In this document: in pieces, positions 32,167 to 43,440 of the stretch | Numbering within the stretch: position 1 is the stretch's first letter | Layout of the letters: every line of letters starts with the position of its first letter | DNA from: Blasia pusilla | Taxonomy: Eukaryota; Marchantiophyta; Marchantiopsida; Blasiales | DNA length: 64,000 nt | Assembly (NCBI GenBank): GCA_050084515.1 | Contig: CM114274.1 | Span: forward strand, 26,846,001-26,910,000 | Reading direction: 5' to 3' | Made by a program: the position numbers and the translations under genes | The notes under the pieces: model-generated | What the model saw: the letters and a program-made list of their open reading frames with translations, nothing else | Told to the model about the DNA's origin: nothing | Database searches by the model: none

Positions 32167-33157
32167 GCGGTTGAAAGCTCATGGTCTACGTTTGCATCCA
32201 GAAAAGTGTAAGTTCTTCCATGAGGATGTTGAGTACTTGGGTCATTTGATCTATCCAGGTGGTTTGGGAGTTCAGCAAGCAAAGGTGGAAGCTATTGCAC
32301 TTATTCCGCGTCCGGTAGATGTGAGTAGAGTTTGGGCATTCATGGGATTGGCGAACTACTATCGGAGATATGTGAAGGGATTTAGTGCTATGGCAAAGCC
32401 TTTGAACCAATTGTTGAAATCAGATCAAGAGTGGTACTGGGGAGATAATCAGGAGAGAGCTTTTGTGGAGCTCAAGACCCAATTGGTGGCGGCGCCTATC
32501 TTGAGGAGACCTATCAGAGGGCGCCCATTTTAGTTACACACTGATTGGAGTAGGTTGGGACTTGGAGCGGTGTTGACACAACATGATGATGAGCACATGG
32601 AGTTTGTGGTGGCCTATGCAAGTCGTTCGAATAATGCAGCGGAGTCGCGCTAGAGTTCATATGAGGGAGAGTGCTTGGCAGTAGTGTGGGCTATGGCACA
32701 CTTTAGGTGTTACTTGTTTGGCACACTGTTTACCTTTATTACTGATCACCAGCCGCTCAAGTGATTAATGGAGTCTGACAAGCTTACAGGGAAGCTTGCA
32801 CGGTGGGCTCTTATCTTATAGGAGTATGACTTCCAAGTGGTACATAGACCTGGAGTTACCAACCTTGATGCTGATGGGTTGAGAAGGAACCCGTGTACTA
32901 GCCAAGAGGATGCAATTGGGGCTAGATGGCATGGCGAGGTTGATAAGGAGATGGTGCCAAGTTGGCATGCATCCGCCTTTTTATGTTGGTTAGGGGTGGA
33001 CTCTAGTATGGAGGACCACATGACATCTTACTCTAGTCAAAGGGTAGATGGCCAGCCTTCAGATCCTAAGGTTGGAGATAGTGGTACGAATCAGCGTGAT
33101 ATTCATGATGATGCGTTGGTGTTGGAGTTCCTACGGACCAGTACGGTGCCAGCATAG
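32160..33157 (+). pseudogene. RT thumb, RNase H and tether of gypsy copy 2
   Basis: FERLKAHGLRLHPEKCKFF, VEYLGHLI and FMGLANYYRRY form the thumb/connection. RNase H follows after TAG 32531-32533: LHTDWSRLGLGAVL, YEGECLAVVWAMAHFRCYLF and ITDHQPLK, with stops at about 32652, 32762 and 32819. HRPGVTNLDADGL leads into the integrase-proximal spacer (32837-33157). The acidic RNase H residues are kept. Confidence 0.92.
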
Positions 33158-33837
33158 TGAGTGCCAAGGAGCGAGATCGTGTTCTTCAACATGCTAAGAG
33201 GTATCGATTGGAGGGAACACATATTCTTCGTGTATGGGAGGATGGTAGAGTACGAGTAGTGCCGCATTTGGCTCAGAGAGAGCGCATTGTGCGACATGCC
33301 CATGAGGAGTTTGGACATTTTGGGGTAAAGCGTACGTATAGCTTACTCCTGGGTCAGTATTGGTGGCGTGGCATCCATACTCAGGTGCAGCAGTTTGTAT
33401 CACGTTATATGGTTTGTGACCGGGTGAGGGCATCATTCAATGCCCCTACACCAAAGTTACACTCCTTGCCTATTATGGGGTTGGGTTACCGTTGGAGTGT
33501 GGACTTTGCGGTACCGTTATCGTTGATTGTACGACATCATCGATATGTGTTGGTGATGGTGGAGCACTTCTCCAAGTGGATTGAGTTGGTGGCATTACCT
33601 GACAAGGCAAGTAAGGGAACGACGTATGCATTTCTTGATAGAGTGCTTAGTCATTTTGGTGCACCAGATGAAGTGTTGACCGACCAGAGTACAAAGTTTC
33701 AGGGTGAGTTTCAGGTCTTGTGTGACAAGGCGTTGATTGATCATCGGACTACGTCTCGAGATCATCCAGAGACGGATGGTTTGGCTGAGCGTGTGGTTCA
33801 GACGGTGAAGAGGGCATTGCGCAAGTATGGCCTCTGA
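33157..33837 (+). pseudogene. Integrase zinc-binding and core domains, gypsy copy 2
   Basis: An uninterrupted frame. The HHCC domain is HAHEEFGHFGVKRTY...RYMVCDRV, but the first Cys of the CxxC pair is Tyr (codon 33406-33408); copy 1 keeps Cys there. The core has VDFAVPL (first Asp), LTDQSTKF (second Asp) and DGLAERVVQ (Glu, 34 residues after the second Asp), so the catalytic triad is intact here and broken in copy 1. The frame ends at TGA 33835-33837; coding continues at 33846 in a different frame. Confidence 0.92.
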
Positions 33838-33845
33838 AGGGCATC

Positions 33846-34535
33846 TTGAGACAGGATATTCATTTGCCATGGTTAGCCATGGGGTATAGGTTCAGTTGCC
33901 AAGCATCCTTGGCTTCCTTCTCACCTTATTTTCTGTTATACGGCCGAGATCCAGACTTGCCAGCAGCAATTCGTCGGGAGTCTAGTGAGGTGGTGAACCT
34001 TGATGACCCAGAGATGTGGATGAGAGTGTGTTCTCAACGGGCAGAGCTCTTTCGGAGAGTTATGCCAACTGCCTTTGAGAACCTCGTAATTGCTCAACAC
34101 AGGGATACGTTGCGGTATGCAACCATTCGGGGTGGAGGTTATCGACCATCGATTTGTAGGTTCCATGTGGGGGACTATGTCTATTTGCAGCAGATTGCAC
34201 CGACAACGTTGGATGTGACGACAGGCCACACTATTTTACGAGTGCGCGAGGTGTTAGCTTCTGGAGTTCTCATGTTGGAGGGTCGTGATGGAGTTGTTTG
34301 GAAGGACCATGTGCGTAATTGTGCGCCATGTCATCTTCCAAATGTAGATGGTACTGTTGACCCAAGCTTAGCCATGATACGTGCTAGCTTGAGGTGCATG
34401 TTGTGTGGGTCTGCTGGTAACGCAGCCCGTATGTTGGTGTGTGATCGGTGTTCTAGGGATTGGCACATGATGTGTTTGACTCCACGTATGGATGTTGTTC
34501 CTACTGGAAGGTGGGTTTGTCCTCGATGTACTTAG
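33846..34535 (+). CDS. Integrase C-terminal domain fused to a PHD finger, gypsy copy 2
   Basis: Open for 229 residues. The first part continues the integrase (LPWLAMGYRF, YFLLYGRDPDLP, RYATIRGGGYRP, HVGDYVYLQQ, ILRVREVLASGVLMLEGRDG). The last 46 residues are a PHD zinc finger (34395-34529) with spacing C-x2-C-x11-C-x2-C-x4-H-x2-C-x14-C-x2-C, including RDWHMMC and the conserved Trp in GRWVCPRC, then Thr and TAG 34533-34535. All eight zinc ligands are present. PHD fingers of this type usually read the histone H3 tail. Chromoviruses have a chromodomain at this position, so a targeting role is a reasonable inference. Confidence 0.92.
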   Translation: MRQDIHLPWLAMGYRFSCQASLASFSPYFLLYGRDPDLPAAIRRESSEVVNLDDPEMWMRVCSQRAELFRRVMPTAFENLVIAQHRDTLRYATIRGGGYRPSICRFHVGDYVYLQQIAPTTLDVTTGHTILRVREVLASGVLMLEGRDGVVWKDHVRNCAPCHLPNVDGTVDPSLAMIRASLRCMLCGSAGNAARMLVCDRCSRDWHMMCLTPRMDVVPTGRWVCPRCT

Positions 34536-34699
34536 GAGAGGTAGATGACTTGATCTTTGCATGATATGGATTGCAGATAGGCGACTAACGATGGGGCAAC
34601 CTAGCACCCTGCCTTCTGATTCGTGCACCCAAGAAGGTGTATAGCATGTAGTAGATGTATAGGGCTACCTGGGAGTTAGAGGGACCTAACCGCCAGTTA

Positions 34700-34709
34700 G
34701 GGGGGCGAG
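34700..34709 (+). promoter_or_regulatory. Polypurine tract of gypsy copy 2
   Basis: AGGGGGGCGA directly before the TGTGGTACAC start of the 104-bp module, in the same place as in copy 1. Confidence 0.7.
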
Positions 34710-34710
34710 T

Positions 34711-34814
34711 TGTGGTACACTTGGGTTTGTGGATGCTCTCGTTTATGTTATGTATGTATGTGAGTATGGTATGTCAGCGATGTATGTTGTATGACGATGT
34801 GGATTCCCACGACA
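34711..34814 (+). repeat. 104-bp TG...CA terminal module (putative 3' LTR of copy 2)
   Basis: Starts TGTGGTACACTTGGG after the polypurine tract and ends CCCACGACA. It shares its last ~45 bases with the 126-bp module of copy 1 (GCGATGTATGTTGTAT...CACGACA). A second copy stands at 35183-35286. Confidence 0.65.
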
Positions 34815-34816
34815 AC

Positions 34817-35180
34817 TGTCATGACCATACGGATTATGTCGTAGAGTATAGTGTGCTAGTAGAGGCCATACCTTATGTAGGGCCGTAGTGTCTAGGTAGA
34901 GATGCGGTTTCATACATAGGGTTGGGGATTACTCAGTTGAGGGTGACTTTTCCAGGCCCGCTCTTAGGTTGAAGGATATAGTGTGGAGTGCACTCAAAGA
35001 ACAGTTAGTTTTTTTAGTTGAGCCTGTTGCGTTGGGAGTTAGCCTTGGTAGTGAGTAGAGCTCTTGGCTATGGTGGTTCCCGCAAGCTTCGACCTGGATT
35101 CTCCCATCGTGGAATGGGTTTGGCTCGATTGTATGTGATTCTATACGTGTTTCATGACAGTAGGTCTTTCATGGATTTCA
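34817..35180 (+). repeat. ~365-bp direct repeat bracketing gypsy copy 2 (right copy)
   Basis: Near-identical to 25528-25895. It lies between two copies of the 104-bp module (34711-34814 and 35183-35286), giving a module-repeat-module sandwich. Confidence 0.8.
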
Positions 35181-35182
35181 GT

Positions 35183-35286
35183 TGTGGTACACTTATGTTT
35201 GTGGATGCTCTCGTCTATGTTATGTATGTATGTGAGTATGGTATGTCAGCGATGTATGTTGTATGACGATGTGGATTCGCACGAGA
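35183..35286 (+). repeat. Second copy of the 104-bp terminal module
   Basis: TGTGGTACACTTATG to GATTCGCACGAGA; about 5 differences from 34711-34814, including loss of the terminal CA. No polypurine tract precedes it. Confidence 0.75.
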
Positions 35287-35709
35287 TCCTTAGAAACCTG
35301 AGAGAGCAGGTTTTCCCTTCGTTTCGGCTCATTTGGAGCCGTACTGAAGAACTTGCTATTCTAGGTAAGCACCATTTTGAGTATATGATCAACTTTCTAT
35401 TTTTGGTAAGTGGCCCTTGCCTCCTACATAAGGTCAAGAGCCAAGGAGGTGACTTGGGAGCATAGGCTACCATGGAGAGAGCTTGGGAGAGGGAAGGGGT
35501 ATACCTCAAGGAGAGAGAGCTTGAGAGTTCATTCTCTCTTTGTTGAACCTCTTCGCATGAGGCGGCGGAGCTATGGTCTTGCTTGCGTTGTGTGTGTAAT
35601 CCAAGCCTCTCATTAGGAGAGTGGGTTTGGTTTGAAATTGAGAGAGATATGAGTGAGTGCACACATGTGATAGCTATGGTGTTGTGAGAGAGATTGGATC
35701 TTATTTTAT
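35287..35709 (+). other. Non-coding, LTR-like flank
   Basis: GA-rich runs and a CTACATAAGG TATA-like string (about 35424-35433). It may be leader or LTR of a related element. No protein is recognised. Confidence 0.3.
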
Positions 35710-35835
35710 TGGAGATATTTTGGTACTTCTTGTCTCGTTGTTTGGATGTCATGAGTTAGCATGGGATCGTGCGTGTTTGTGTGTGTGTTCGGTGACAACG
35801 ACGTATGTTGTGTAGCGATGTGTATACGCACGACA
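35710..35835 (+). repeat. Solo 126-bp TG...CA module with TTAT flanks
   Basis: Same length as, and about 94% identical by eye to, 25301-25426. It is flanked by TTAT on both sides (35706-35709 and 35836-35839), which would fit a 4-bp target duplication, although four bases in AT-rich DNA is weak evidence. No element body is attached. Confidence 0.65.
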
Positions 35836-35879
35836 TTATATCACCAATATTATGATGTATGGAAGTATCGGGAGTTGTA

Positions 35880-36100
35880 AATTGGTTCCTGAAAACTTGC
35901 AATAGACTTGTAAATTTGTGAGTACCGCAGTTACAACATTGTTGCAAAGTAGTAATTAGAATCAAAAGTACTAGTGAGTAATTTAAGTATGTTTTGCAAG
36001 TACTATGAGAGTCTTTATGAGTGCAAGATGTTGTTTTGCGAGTGTCTTTTGAGTAATATGTGCATATTCTGCTTCTTTGAGGACTTTAAAATGGGTTTAT
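35880..36100 (+). repeat. TTGCAAGT / GAGTAAT word-rich segment (relative of 58.9-59.2 kb)
   Basis: Contains ACTTGCAATAGACTTG, TTGCAAAGTAG, AGTGAGTAATTTAAG, TTTTGCAAGTACTATGAGAG, GAGTGCAAGATG and TTTTGCGAGTG at short intervals. The same words crowd 58860-59230. Probably shared TE sequence. Confidence 0.5.
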
Positions 36101-36525
36101 TTCTAGTAGTGATGACGTCCTTTGACCATCGTCTCCAATTGCATATTTTTTCCCTTCAAGTGAGCAACCATGTTTATGTTGAGTTTTAGGTTCTTGATTA
36201 TGAGGGTTGCCAATTCTTCTTCAATTGAGACCCCTTGAGTTCTCCATGCTTTAAACAAGAAGTTATTACTTGTCTTCCATTTTTTCTATTCTTGCTTGGA
36301 TTCCTAAAGAGAGTCTTGTTGGTTTGGAAGTTGTGCCATTTAGAAGTAGAAAATATGGAGTGGAAGGAGGGCACAAACAAAAAAAAACACTCACTGTGAA
36401 GAAAATGAAGATGGATAATGACTTTGGTGGGTGGATGATGAGGGAAATTATAGAGGTTGAATGATGCGATGTTGAGTCGAGAAGGGGGATACAATAGGAG
36501 AGAGGATCTTGAGACCGTCCATGAG

Positions 36526-36612
36526 CCCACACAAACACAAAAATACTAGTGTTTTAGAAAACATAGCCCACACAGCAAGCACACAAATACTACTGTTTTA
36601 GAAAACACGTAA
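36526..36612 (+). repeat. ~45-bp tandem duplication
   Basis: AGCCCACACAAACACAAAAATACTAGTGTTTTAGAAAACA is followed by a second, similar copy (AGCCCACACAGC...TACTACTGTTTTAGAAAACA). The rest of 36200-37200 shows no gene. Confidence 0.6.
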
Positions 36613-37199
36613 ATCAATTCAACAAACCCATTAAAAAACGTAGTGGACCCAAACTCCAATATAATCTATACCATTAAGAGAGGATGCATTAACATAATCA
36701 CTCCTGGGTTGACACATGTCCTCCAAGGACTCTTAAAAAACACATGCCATTTTAAGGATTTGAGTCAAGACACAAAAAAAACTAAGTTAAAAAACCATAG
36801 TGCGGCCCTTTGATGGATGGGGGAGAAAGTAACGAATACACAAGCGTGATGGACACCTTGGTAGCCTAAACAGATGAAAAAAAAAGACGAGTATATGTAA
36901 AGCCTGCAAATAATGTATATGTCCAACTTACAATTATTATTGTAAACTTCATATTATTCTTTTTTAGCCCGAGGAGAACTTTTCAGATCCTCCTAGGCAA
37001 AGGTCAATTTTCTATTTTTATACTCCTTCCATGACTTCTCCTAAGAATTGAAAACTAGCCTATGCCCTACGGATGAAAGGATTCCGAACTCCGAATTGCA
37101 AGACGCGTTTCAAAATCGAAGAGGAAAAAAAAAACTATTGACCCAAAATAGACGTGTCATCATGAAACACAACACCCCTATATTCACCCCTGTGAAGTT

Positions 37200-40100
37200 T
37201 ATGGAATGGCCATGACTCCCTATTTTCGAAAAGGGCAGGACGCCACAAGTAATGAGAGGGTCAAACTTTGTCAGTAGCTAGAATGGATTGGTTTGGTTGG
37301 GAGTTGTTGTCATAGCGGTTGTGTGGATATTATTGCGCGACGAAGTGCTCCAGGGAATGGGAGTTATGGGATGAGCTGTGGCGAAAGTAAATAAAAGAAT
37401 GTTCAACTTTTGACAGGAAAGTGCGTTCCAATGCGATCGGGCCCGTCTGCTTTACCCAAGAACGACAGACTGTGCATCGTCGCGTCGAGTTTAGAAATTA
37501 GAACATGTGCTTGCGGCGGAGACAATAATGAGTGGTATTCTCCGACGGTGAATCTCGGCGAAGGCTGACGACATTTGCAGTGCGCACGGAAGGCGAGTGT
37601 CAGGAAGCCTAAGCTTGGTCGCTATTTGCATTATTTCCAAAGTGGCAGCGGATCGCGGACGCCACTCTTCTTCAGCTCGTAGGCCTGTGCGTCGTGTGTG
37701 TGTGAGAATAGTGCAGAATTCTAGTATCAAATCTCTTCTGCTTTCCTCTCCAACGCTTTTGTTGGACGCTAGAGAAAACCAATGTGCGCGGATCTGCCTT
37801 AAGGATCACAGTGACACAGAGAGAGAGAGAGAGAGAGAGTAGAGTCTCACGCATCAGAAAATTGGCTGATCACAAGATCGCCGCCTTGATTTGAATCTCG
37901 CGAGGGATGAGGACTTGTCTGGGAAACGCCTCAACTTTTCCGGACATCGTCCTCGCAAGACTTTCCGGTTTTTGGGACTGGCGAAACTGAGAAAGGTTTG
38001 AAACAGCATCTATGATTGTTGACGTCGTTGCGAGGATTTAGCTAGATTAAATAAAGCTCGTAGGAATGAGTAAAGTATGGACATGTACACGATATGAATA
38101 GGCTGCAAGATGGTAAGACAATCGAATACGAATCGAGAGTTGACATGTGCCCACATTAGGGTACAAGAAGTGCTCCAAACGATCGACAAGGCCGGCTGAA
38201 AAACAGTTAAACGGAGCTTTCACAAGCTCGAGGATGCGTGCAATTGAAATGTTCACATTCCTTGCAGAGTGCCCTGTAGTAATTGCACTCCTCCCTCAAG
38301 TTGCGCAGGGAGACACCGAAGGGAGTATACCTTTAGGATCTTGTAGGTGTATAGTTTACGAGATTCCAATCCAAATTGGAGAGGATGTCAGTCACGGTCC
38401 TACGTAGTACGTACTCACACGTCCCATCAAATTCAGGCAAGGCCAGGAATGCAACAGCACTTCTTTCGCTTAGTTCTTTGCTAACGCTTTTCAAAAACTG
38501 TCAGCCGTACGGCTTTTGACCTGGATCATGATCAAGATGCTTCGCGCACTGTATGGAGATTCCACGACAATGGAAATCAAATACACTCGAGGCACCAAAA
38601 CAAGCAGGAATCAGGTGGCAATCAGTGTTAACATTGTCACATTCAAGATAACGTGCTGGGAGATATCATGCCTTCATGTGGAACAGTTTCGTAACATCCG
38701 GTCAATTCACACACAAACAAACACACTGAGCACAAGTAAGAGCCTCCAGTGCGCGCTGCATGAGGATTTGGGAAGAAAACGAAGGAATTGGATTTGGAAA
38801 GTAGTAAGACAAATGTGATTCAACTCGCTGGCAGAACCCTAAACACTCGGATTTTGCAGGCATTTGGACGCGCTTATCCCGCTTCGTAAACAGGAAAGTA
38901 CTGATTCATTCCATCAGCGGTCTTTTACAACATCCGAAGCAGGTGCTGACGAGACTCCAGAGTGAACCGTTGTCAATGTTTCGAACAGGCTAGGATATTA
39001 GCGAAGGAAAGTTTTATTCCGCATGAATTCTTGAAAAACTCGACGATTCGGACAAATAGTGGCAGGAATGTTAGTGTCATTCATTGGGAGACAATGTAAG
39101 AAATAGGAAGTACTGCCCAATTATGAAATCGTCAGTGTCTGACTGACTGCGAGCCTCTCCTCTGATAACTTGACAGGCCTAGGGTTTTCCATCCGCAGTT
39201 CACCTTTCGTGATTGACACGACTCGATGCGAGTTCCTCCCCAGATTTTACTGGATTCGCATTTACTGGACTTGCCCTAACAATGTCTTAGATCGCATTTG
39301 CATCCATACCAGTTAGTGATCTGCCGATATAAAAGACCAAAACACTTCCAAAGCAGCCGAGTTTACCTTCCTTCACTGGGTGCCCCACTGCACACCCTGC
39401 TCCATTCACTGCCAGACACCGCCAGGAGGGATGTTGCAGCGATGACCAGTCACGGAGCAGCGCCAACCAAGACCAACCAGGACGGGCAGAAGATATGCAT
39501 CTCGAATTGAAAGCCCTCGCAGTGTTGGGATGCCAAAGAGGGGGATGGCGGAGAAAGTGGTCAGCAAGTACTTTCAATATTCATGGGACCGAAAAGGACT
39601 TCCGTGACAATTAATCATCAGAAACATCAGTGAAGGAGATGAAATTCGCTGAAATTGCGAATGTGCAGACGATATGGCGCGGCGCTTTCTAGGACTGCTA
39701 CTCCCGGTGATCATTCGCTGTTGTTTTGTGGTTGGGATCATCACACTGTAGTGGAAGAGGGCGGAGGGCAGGAAAGACTGGGAACCTTAATTGAGGGCGG
39801 GTTTTCCGGTTGTAGACGAATTCAGATGTCATTCAAATTGTTGCAACCGCATCGCTCGGGGTGATTTAATCTCTCAGGGTAGATAGTAATGAACCTGGCC
39901 TTTGTGCGTCGAATCATACGACACAAATCATAGCTGGGACCATCCACGATTATGACGCACGAGTCATCCCTGGGACGATCTAGCTACAGTAGAGAGAGAA
40001 ACAGCAGCAGAGATCTACAGTACCCTTCACCGGCACCCCGGCAAACTACGGTATCCAATTTGAGCACCTGGTCGAGAGAAATCCAATTCACCGCAGTGAC

Positions 40101-41500
40101 CGCACCGCTTTCCATTTTAGTGACGACCACTTTCTTTGTTTGCATCGAGTACGAGTTCCGTATAGTTAATTGAGCCGGTAGAAAGGGAGGGATAAATGAA
40201 GCTAAATCGAACCAAACGATCGAGACCAGAGCCCCGGTACGATCTGGGTACGGTCTGGATCCGGTCCGGTGTTTCGTGGCGACAGTATCACCACCCAGCC
40301 TCCTGGGAAGAGAGTATGTGAGAGCTTTCACTGTGATTACTTACGAACAAAGATGGTAGTCGACTGCAGTAGACGCAGAGGCATGTGTGTCAGTTGGACT
40401 GAAGCAAACGGAGGCAGCCTGGGAGTACGACGGATCGAGTGGGTGGGTGCAGTACTAAATGCCCGCTCGCTTAGGATTTTGTGAGCATCCCCGGCGACCT
40501 GTGCTGCTGAGTGACGGCCCCTGGAGACACCGCCCGATTCTCCCACTTCTCCTCCCACTCAATTCCGATGTGGCCGCTGGGCACGCCCGTGGAACGTGTC
40601 GGAGGCAATCGTCGAACGCTTGCCACAAGCCTCCTCAGGTTTTATTATCTCTCTGCGTGGATTGGACACGCAATTCCTGCTGCGCCATGCTACCCTGACC
40701 AGCACCAAGACTCTTTTCCTCCATCAATGAAGTCTCTCGTGCCAGACTCGAACTTTGCACTGCCCCATTACTCTATCTTACTAGTAGCCAGCGGTGGGAA
40801 AAAAGCTTCCTCTCCGAATCTCCGCCCAGTCACGATCCATGCTCCCAAGACCACTCGTGGTCTCTCTCTCTCTCGCAGCACGGGATTGTGCTTCGTCTTT
40901 AGACACCATTGGAACCCTAGACTCCTACACAGCGCTCTGCAATCCGCCATGAGACATCCTCTACTTCGCGTCCCCCTCTACTGCACTCTTCCTTTGACCA
41001 CGTTTCCGTGTAAATATACTATACAGACGCCCTAACCACGTGATCTTCGCCTCCTTCCTTTCTTCATTCTCGGGGACATTGCCTGTCGTATCACGTCATT
41101 CGGTGGCTCTTCCCCAAAATGCGGATCGCCTGTGCCATCGCAGACCTCCAGTTTCCAGCAGTTGGCAGGTGGACTTTCGCCGGCGACCTTAACACTTGTT
41201 GGGACCTGTGTGAGAGGCATGCGCAACCTGCCACTTCCCGTAGGTGCCTCCTGGTGGTGCTCTTTGCTTCAACGGCGCCAGCCATCACCACTCCCCGGCG
41301 CCGTATACTTTGCACACTCAGGCTCCTTACGGCCACGCGGACACCCGAAGTTCAGAGTTTACGGGGCGCGCCCGTCATGTTCTTGTAAGTCTTTTTTGCT
41401 CGCCACCGTGGTAGTCCTTACTGCGGCCATGGGTGCGGTTGGGCTCACGTCGTGAAGGCTCGTTGGTTCATGTATAAATCCCCGCCTCAAGTTACATTAA
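37200..41500. other. GC-richer stretch without recognisable gene
   Basis: Composition differs from the AT-rich TE debris and resembles the DNA near the two host genes. It includes a (GA)n run at 37818-37839. Frames at 39287-39577 (minus), 40511-41035 (plus) and 41132-41455 (plus) are the longest, but they lack a recognisable domain or splice-linked homology. It could hold a non-coding RNA, a lineage-specific gene or an old pseudogene. Confidence 0.35.
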
Positions 41501-43185
41501 GCGCAGGTCTCTCATTATGGCGTGTTCGCAAAAGAAGACTAATTATAAAGAGTACGACTCATACCTCATACTTGGGGGGGGCCTAATCATACTCCACACA
41601 AATATATTTATTTATTTTTTTCCCCTATTGTCTGAGAAACATTTTTTAATATTATTTTTCAAACACATGGATGTTTGCAAATCAAGAAACCACTCTCAAA
41701 TGGAGCATAGATAGAGGAGCTCAAGTTCGAGTGTGAGTGGGTAGGGAAAGTTTCACTTCCCTCGGTGATGATTACTATTTTCGAGTTTATGTGTAATGAG
41801 CATAGAAGCCACTATTATCACGCATGCGTGTTTGTGGGCATAGGGAGCGTAGTCACTTACAACCGTCAAAAGAAGGTGCTTGTGGAACAAATCCAACAAC
41901 ATGGTCTCCTCTCGAACGCATCAACGGGATCATGTGTGTTAGGAATATGGTGGAGTGAGGAGATGGATGTCTTTTTCAGATATGTAGGGACGTAAGAACC
42001 CCTCACTCTAATCTCAAAACCCTACCCAATGACACAATATAGCATTGTGGGGGTTCCATAATGATTATGACAACTTCAATTTTTGGAAGGCTAGACTTGG
42101 AGAAGTAGGTGAAGCATGTACTATCCATATGTTCTGGTGTGTAAATGAAACTTCTCAAATGCAACCGAGATTCCAATGAGATTGCATTGTGTGGTGGCAA
42201 GAGGAAGATAATGGAGCAATGCCCAACTCTTCCAATCGTTATAAGTAATTATATGAATGTTGAATCATCCACCAATGGCTCCGGGACCAAAATCCAATAC
42301 CAAAATGTAGACACAACTCCAAAAGAACCACCACAAAATTTTGACTCTGACAAGTTTTCACCCGCAAGACTGTTCATGTTTCAAATAACTAGGCTATGTG
42401 GAATCAAGCTAGGCAAGTCAAAGCAAAAATTTGCAAGGAACCACTATTGATGATTCAAGAATTTCTAATCAAGATCTCAAATCTTGAGAATTGGAAGAGA
42501 CGAAAGTTCACGTTTGGTCAAGATGAAGGTCTACATCCTCTCTAGAAAAGTTTAGGAAGTACAACTAAAATGGAGCAAGGAACTTGTTACAAGATAGGAG
42601 GGGAAATAGTGATCTAAAATCATTGAAAAGATCTAGGTTTCCCTTAAATACAAGGGAATTTTGGGATCTACACATAAGTTTTAATCAAGTAGAAGGCAAG
42701 ATCACATCTTGGGGTACATGAGCCTAGCTTCCTTTTTGACCTACGCACACCCAAAACCCGAAACGTATAACTTTTTGGGGATCATTCCCAATAATTGGGC
42801 ACATTAAAAAGCTAAGCCTAAGACATTCTTAATGGTATATCACAAGCATGCATATTAGCTTCAAAGATGAGAGAGTTTGTATTTGAGTGCACAAGATTCT
42901 ATGAAAACTAGTGCAATGAAGAGTACGAGTAGAGGAGAGAAACTTTGGAGTAAGAGGAAGTATGCTTAAGGTAAGACAACAAGATTTTGGAACATGACAA
43001 CCAACTCTAGGTAATGGTGGAGGATCATATGCATAAACACTTCCTAGTGTAGTTGAGCTAAGCCCAAAGGGTTGATGGTATGAGTTTCGCATCCGGTATG
43101 GGATTTTTCTTCCCTTCAAAAACATCGTAGGGCTAAGCCTTGGAAAATTTCTGAGGATTATGTGCAAGGATCGTTGGATATGCAA
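41500..43185. other. Non-coding, probable upstream debris of a chromovirus
   Basis: AT-rich with no recognisable domain. Its position directly upstream of the chromodomain fragment suggests decayed integrase or interrupted element sequence, but I cannot align it. Confidence 0.3.
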
Positions 43186-43440
43186 AGAATTTATGATGTG
43201 CTCCACGTGAGCAAAGTGAAGGTATTCTTTGACTACCAAGGTCCAACTTGGAGAAGATTGTTGCAACTTGATCAAATTTTGTTGGAGGATCAAGAGGAGT
43301 TCAAAGTTGAAGACATATTGTATTAACATTGAGTCAAGAGAGGAAAGAGATTATTAAATAAATACTTAGTTGCATGGAAAGGTTATGATTTATGGGAGAA
43401 AACATGGAATGTGAGAGTAGTCTCATCCAAGTAGCATAGC
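43186..43440 (+). pseudogene. Chromovirus (Ty3/gypsy) integrase tail with chromodomain
   Basis: A plus frame with LHVSKVKVF (the HVS motif that ends gypsy integrases), then EEFKVEDILY, stops at about 43321 and 43327, and KRLLNKYLVAWKGY..WEKTW (43294-43410), the conserved chromodomain core with its aromatic residues. This is a conventional gypsy lineage, distinct from the PHD-carrying family. Nothing upstream of the integrase tail is recognisable. Confidence 0.85.

Larger units (their letters stand above)
25528..34814 (+). mobile_element. Ty3/gypsy retrotransposon copy 2 carrying DNMT3-type methyltransferase and PHD finger
   Basis: The best-preserved member. Order: 365-bp repeat, leader, Gag, protease, C5-methyltransferase, RT, RNase H, integrase with C-terminal PHD finger, polypurine tract, 104-bp TG...CA module. 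All domains seen in copy 1 are present at full length, but about a dozen stops and at least four frame changes (near 28831, 30740, 32150-32166 and 33837, with an uncertain switch before RT) break the polyprotein. The stops are scattered and differ from copy 1's, which fits decay after insertion. Outer limits are uncertain. Confidence 0.9.

Noticed and set aside
40511-41035. 174-aa plus-strand ORF
   Set aside because: Low-complexity composition, no recognisable domain, no splice-linked extension.
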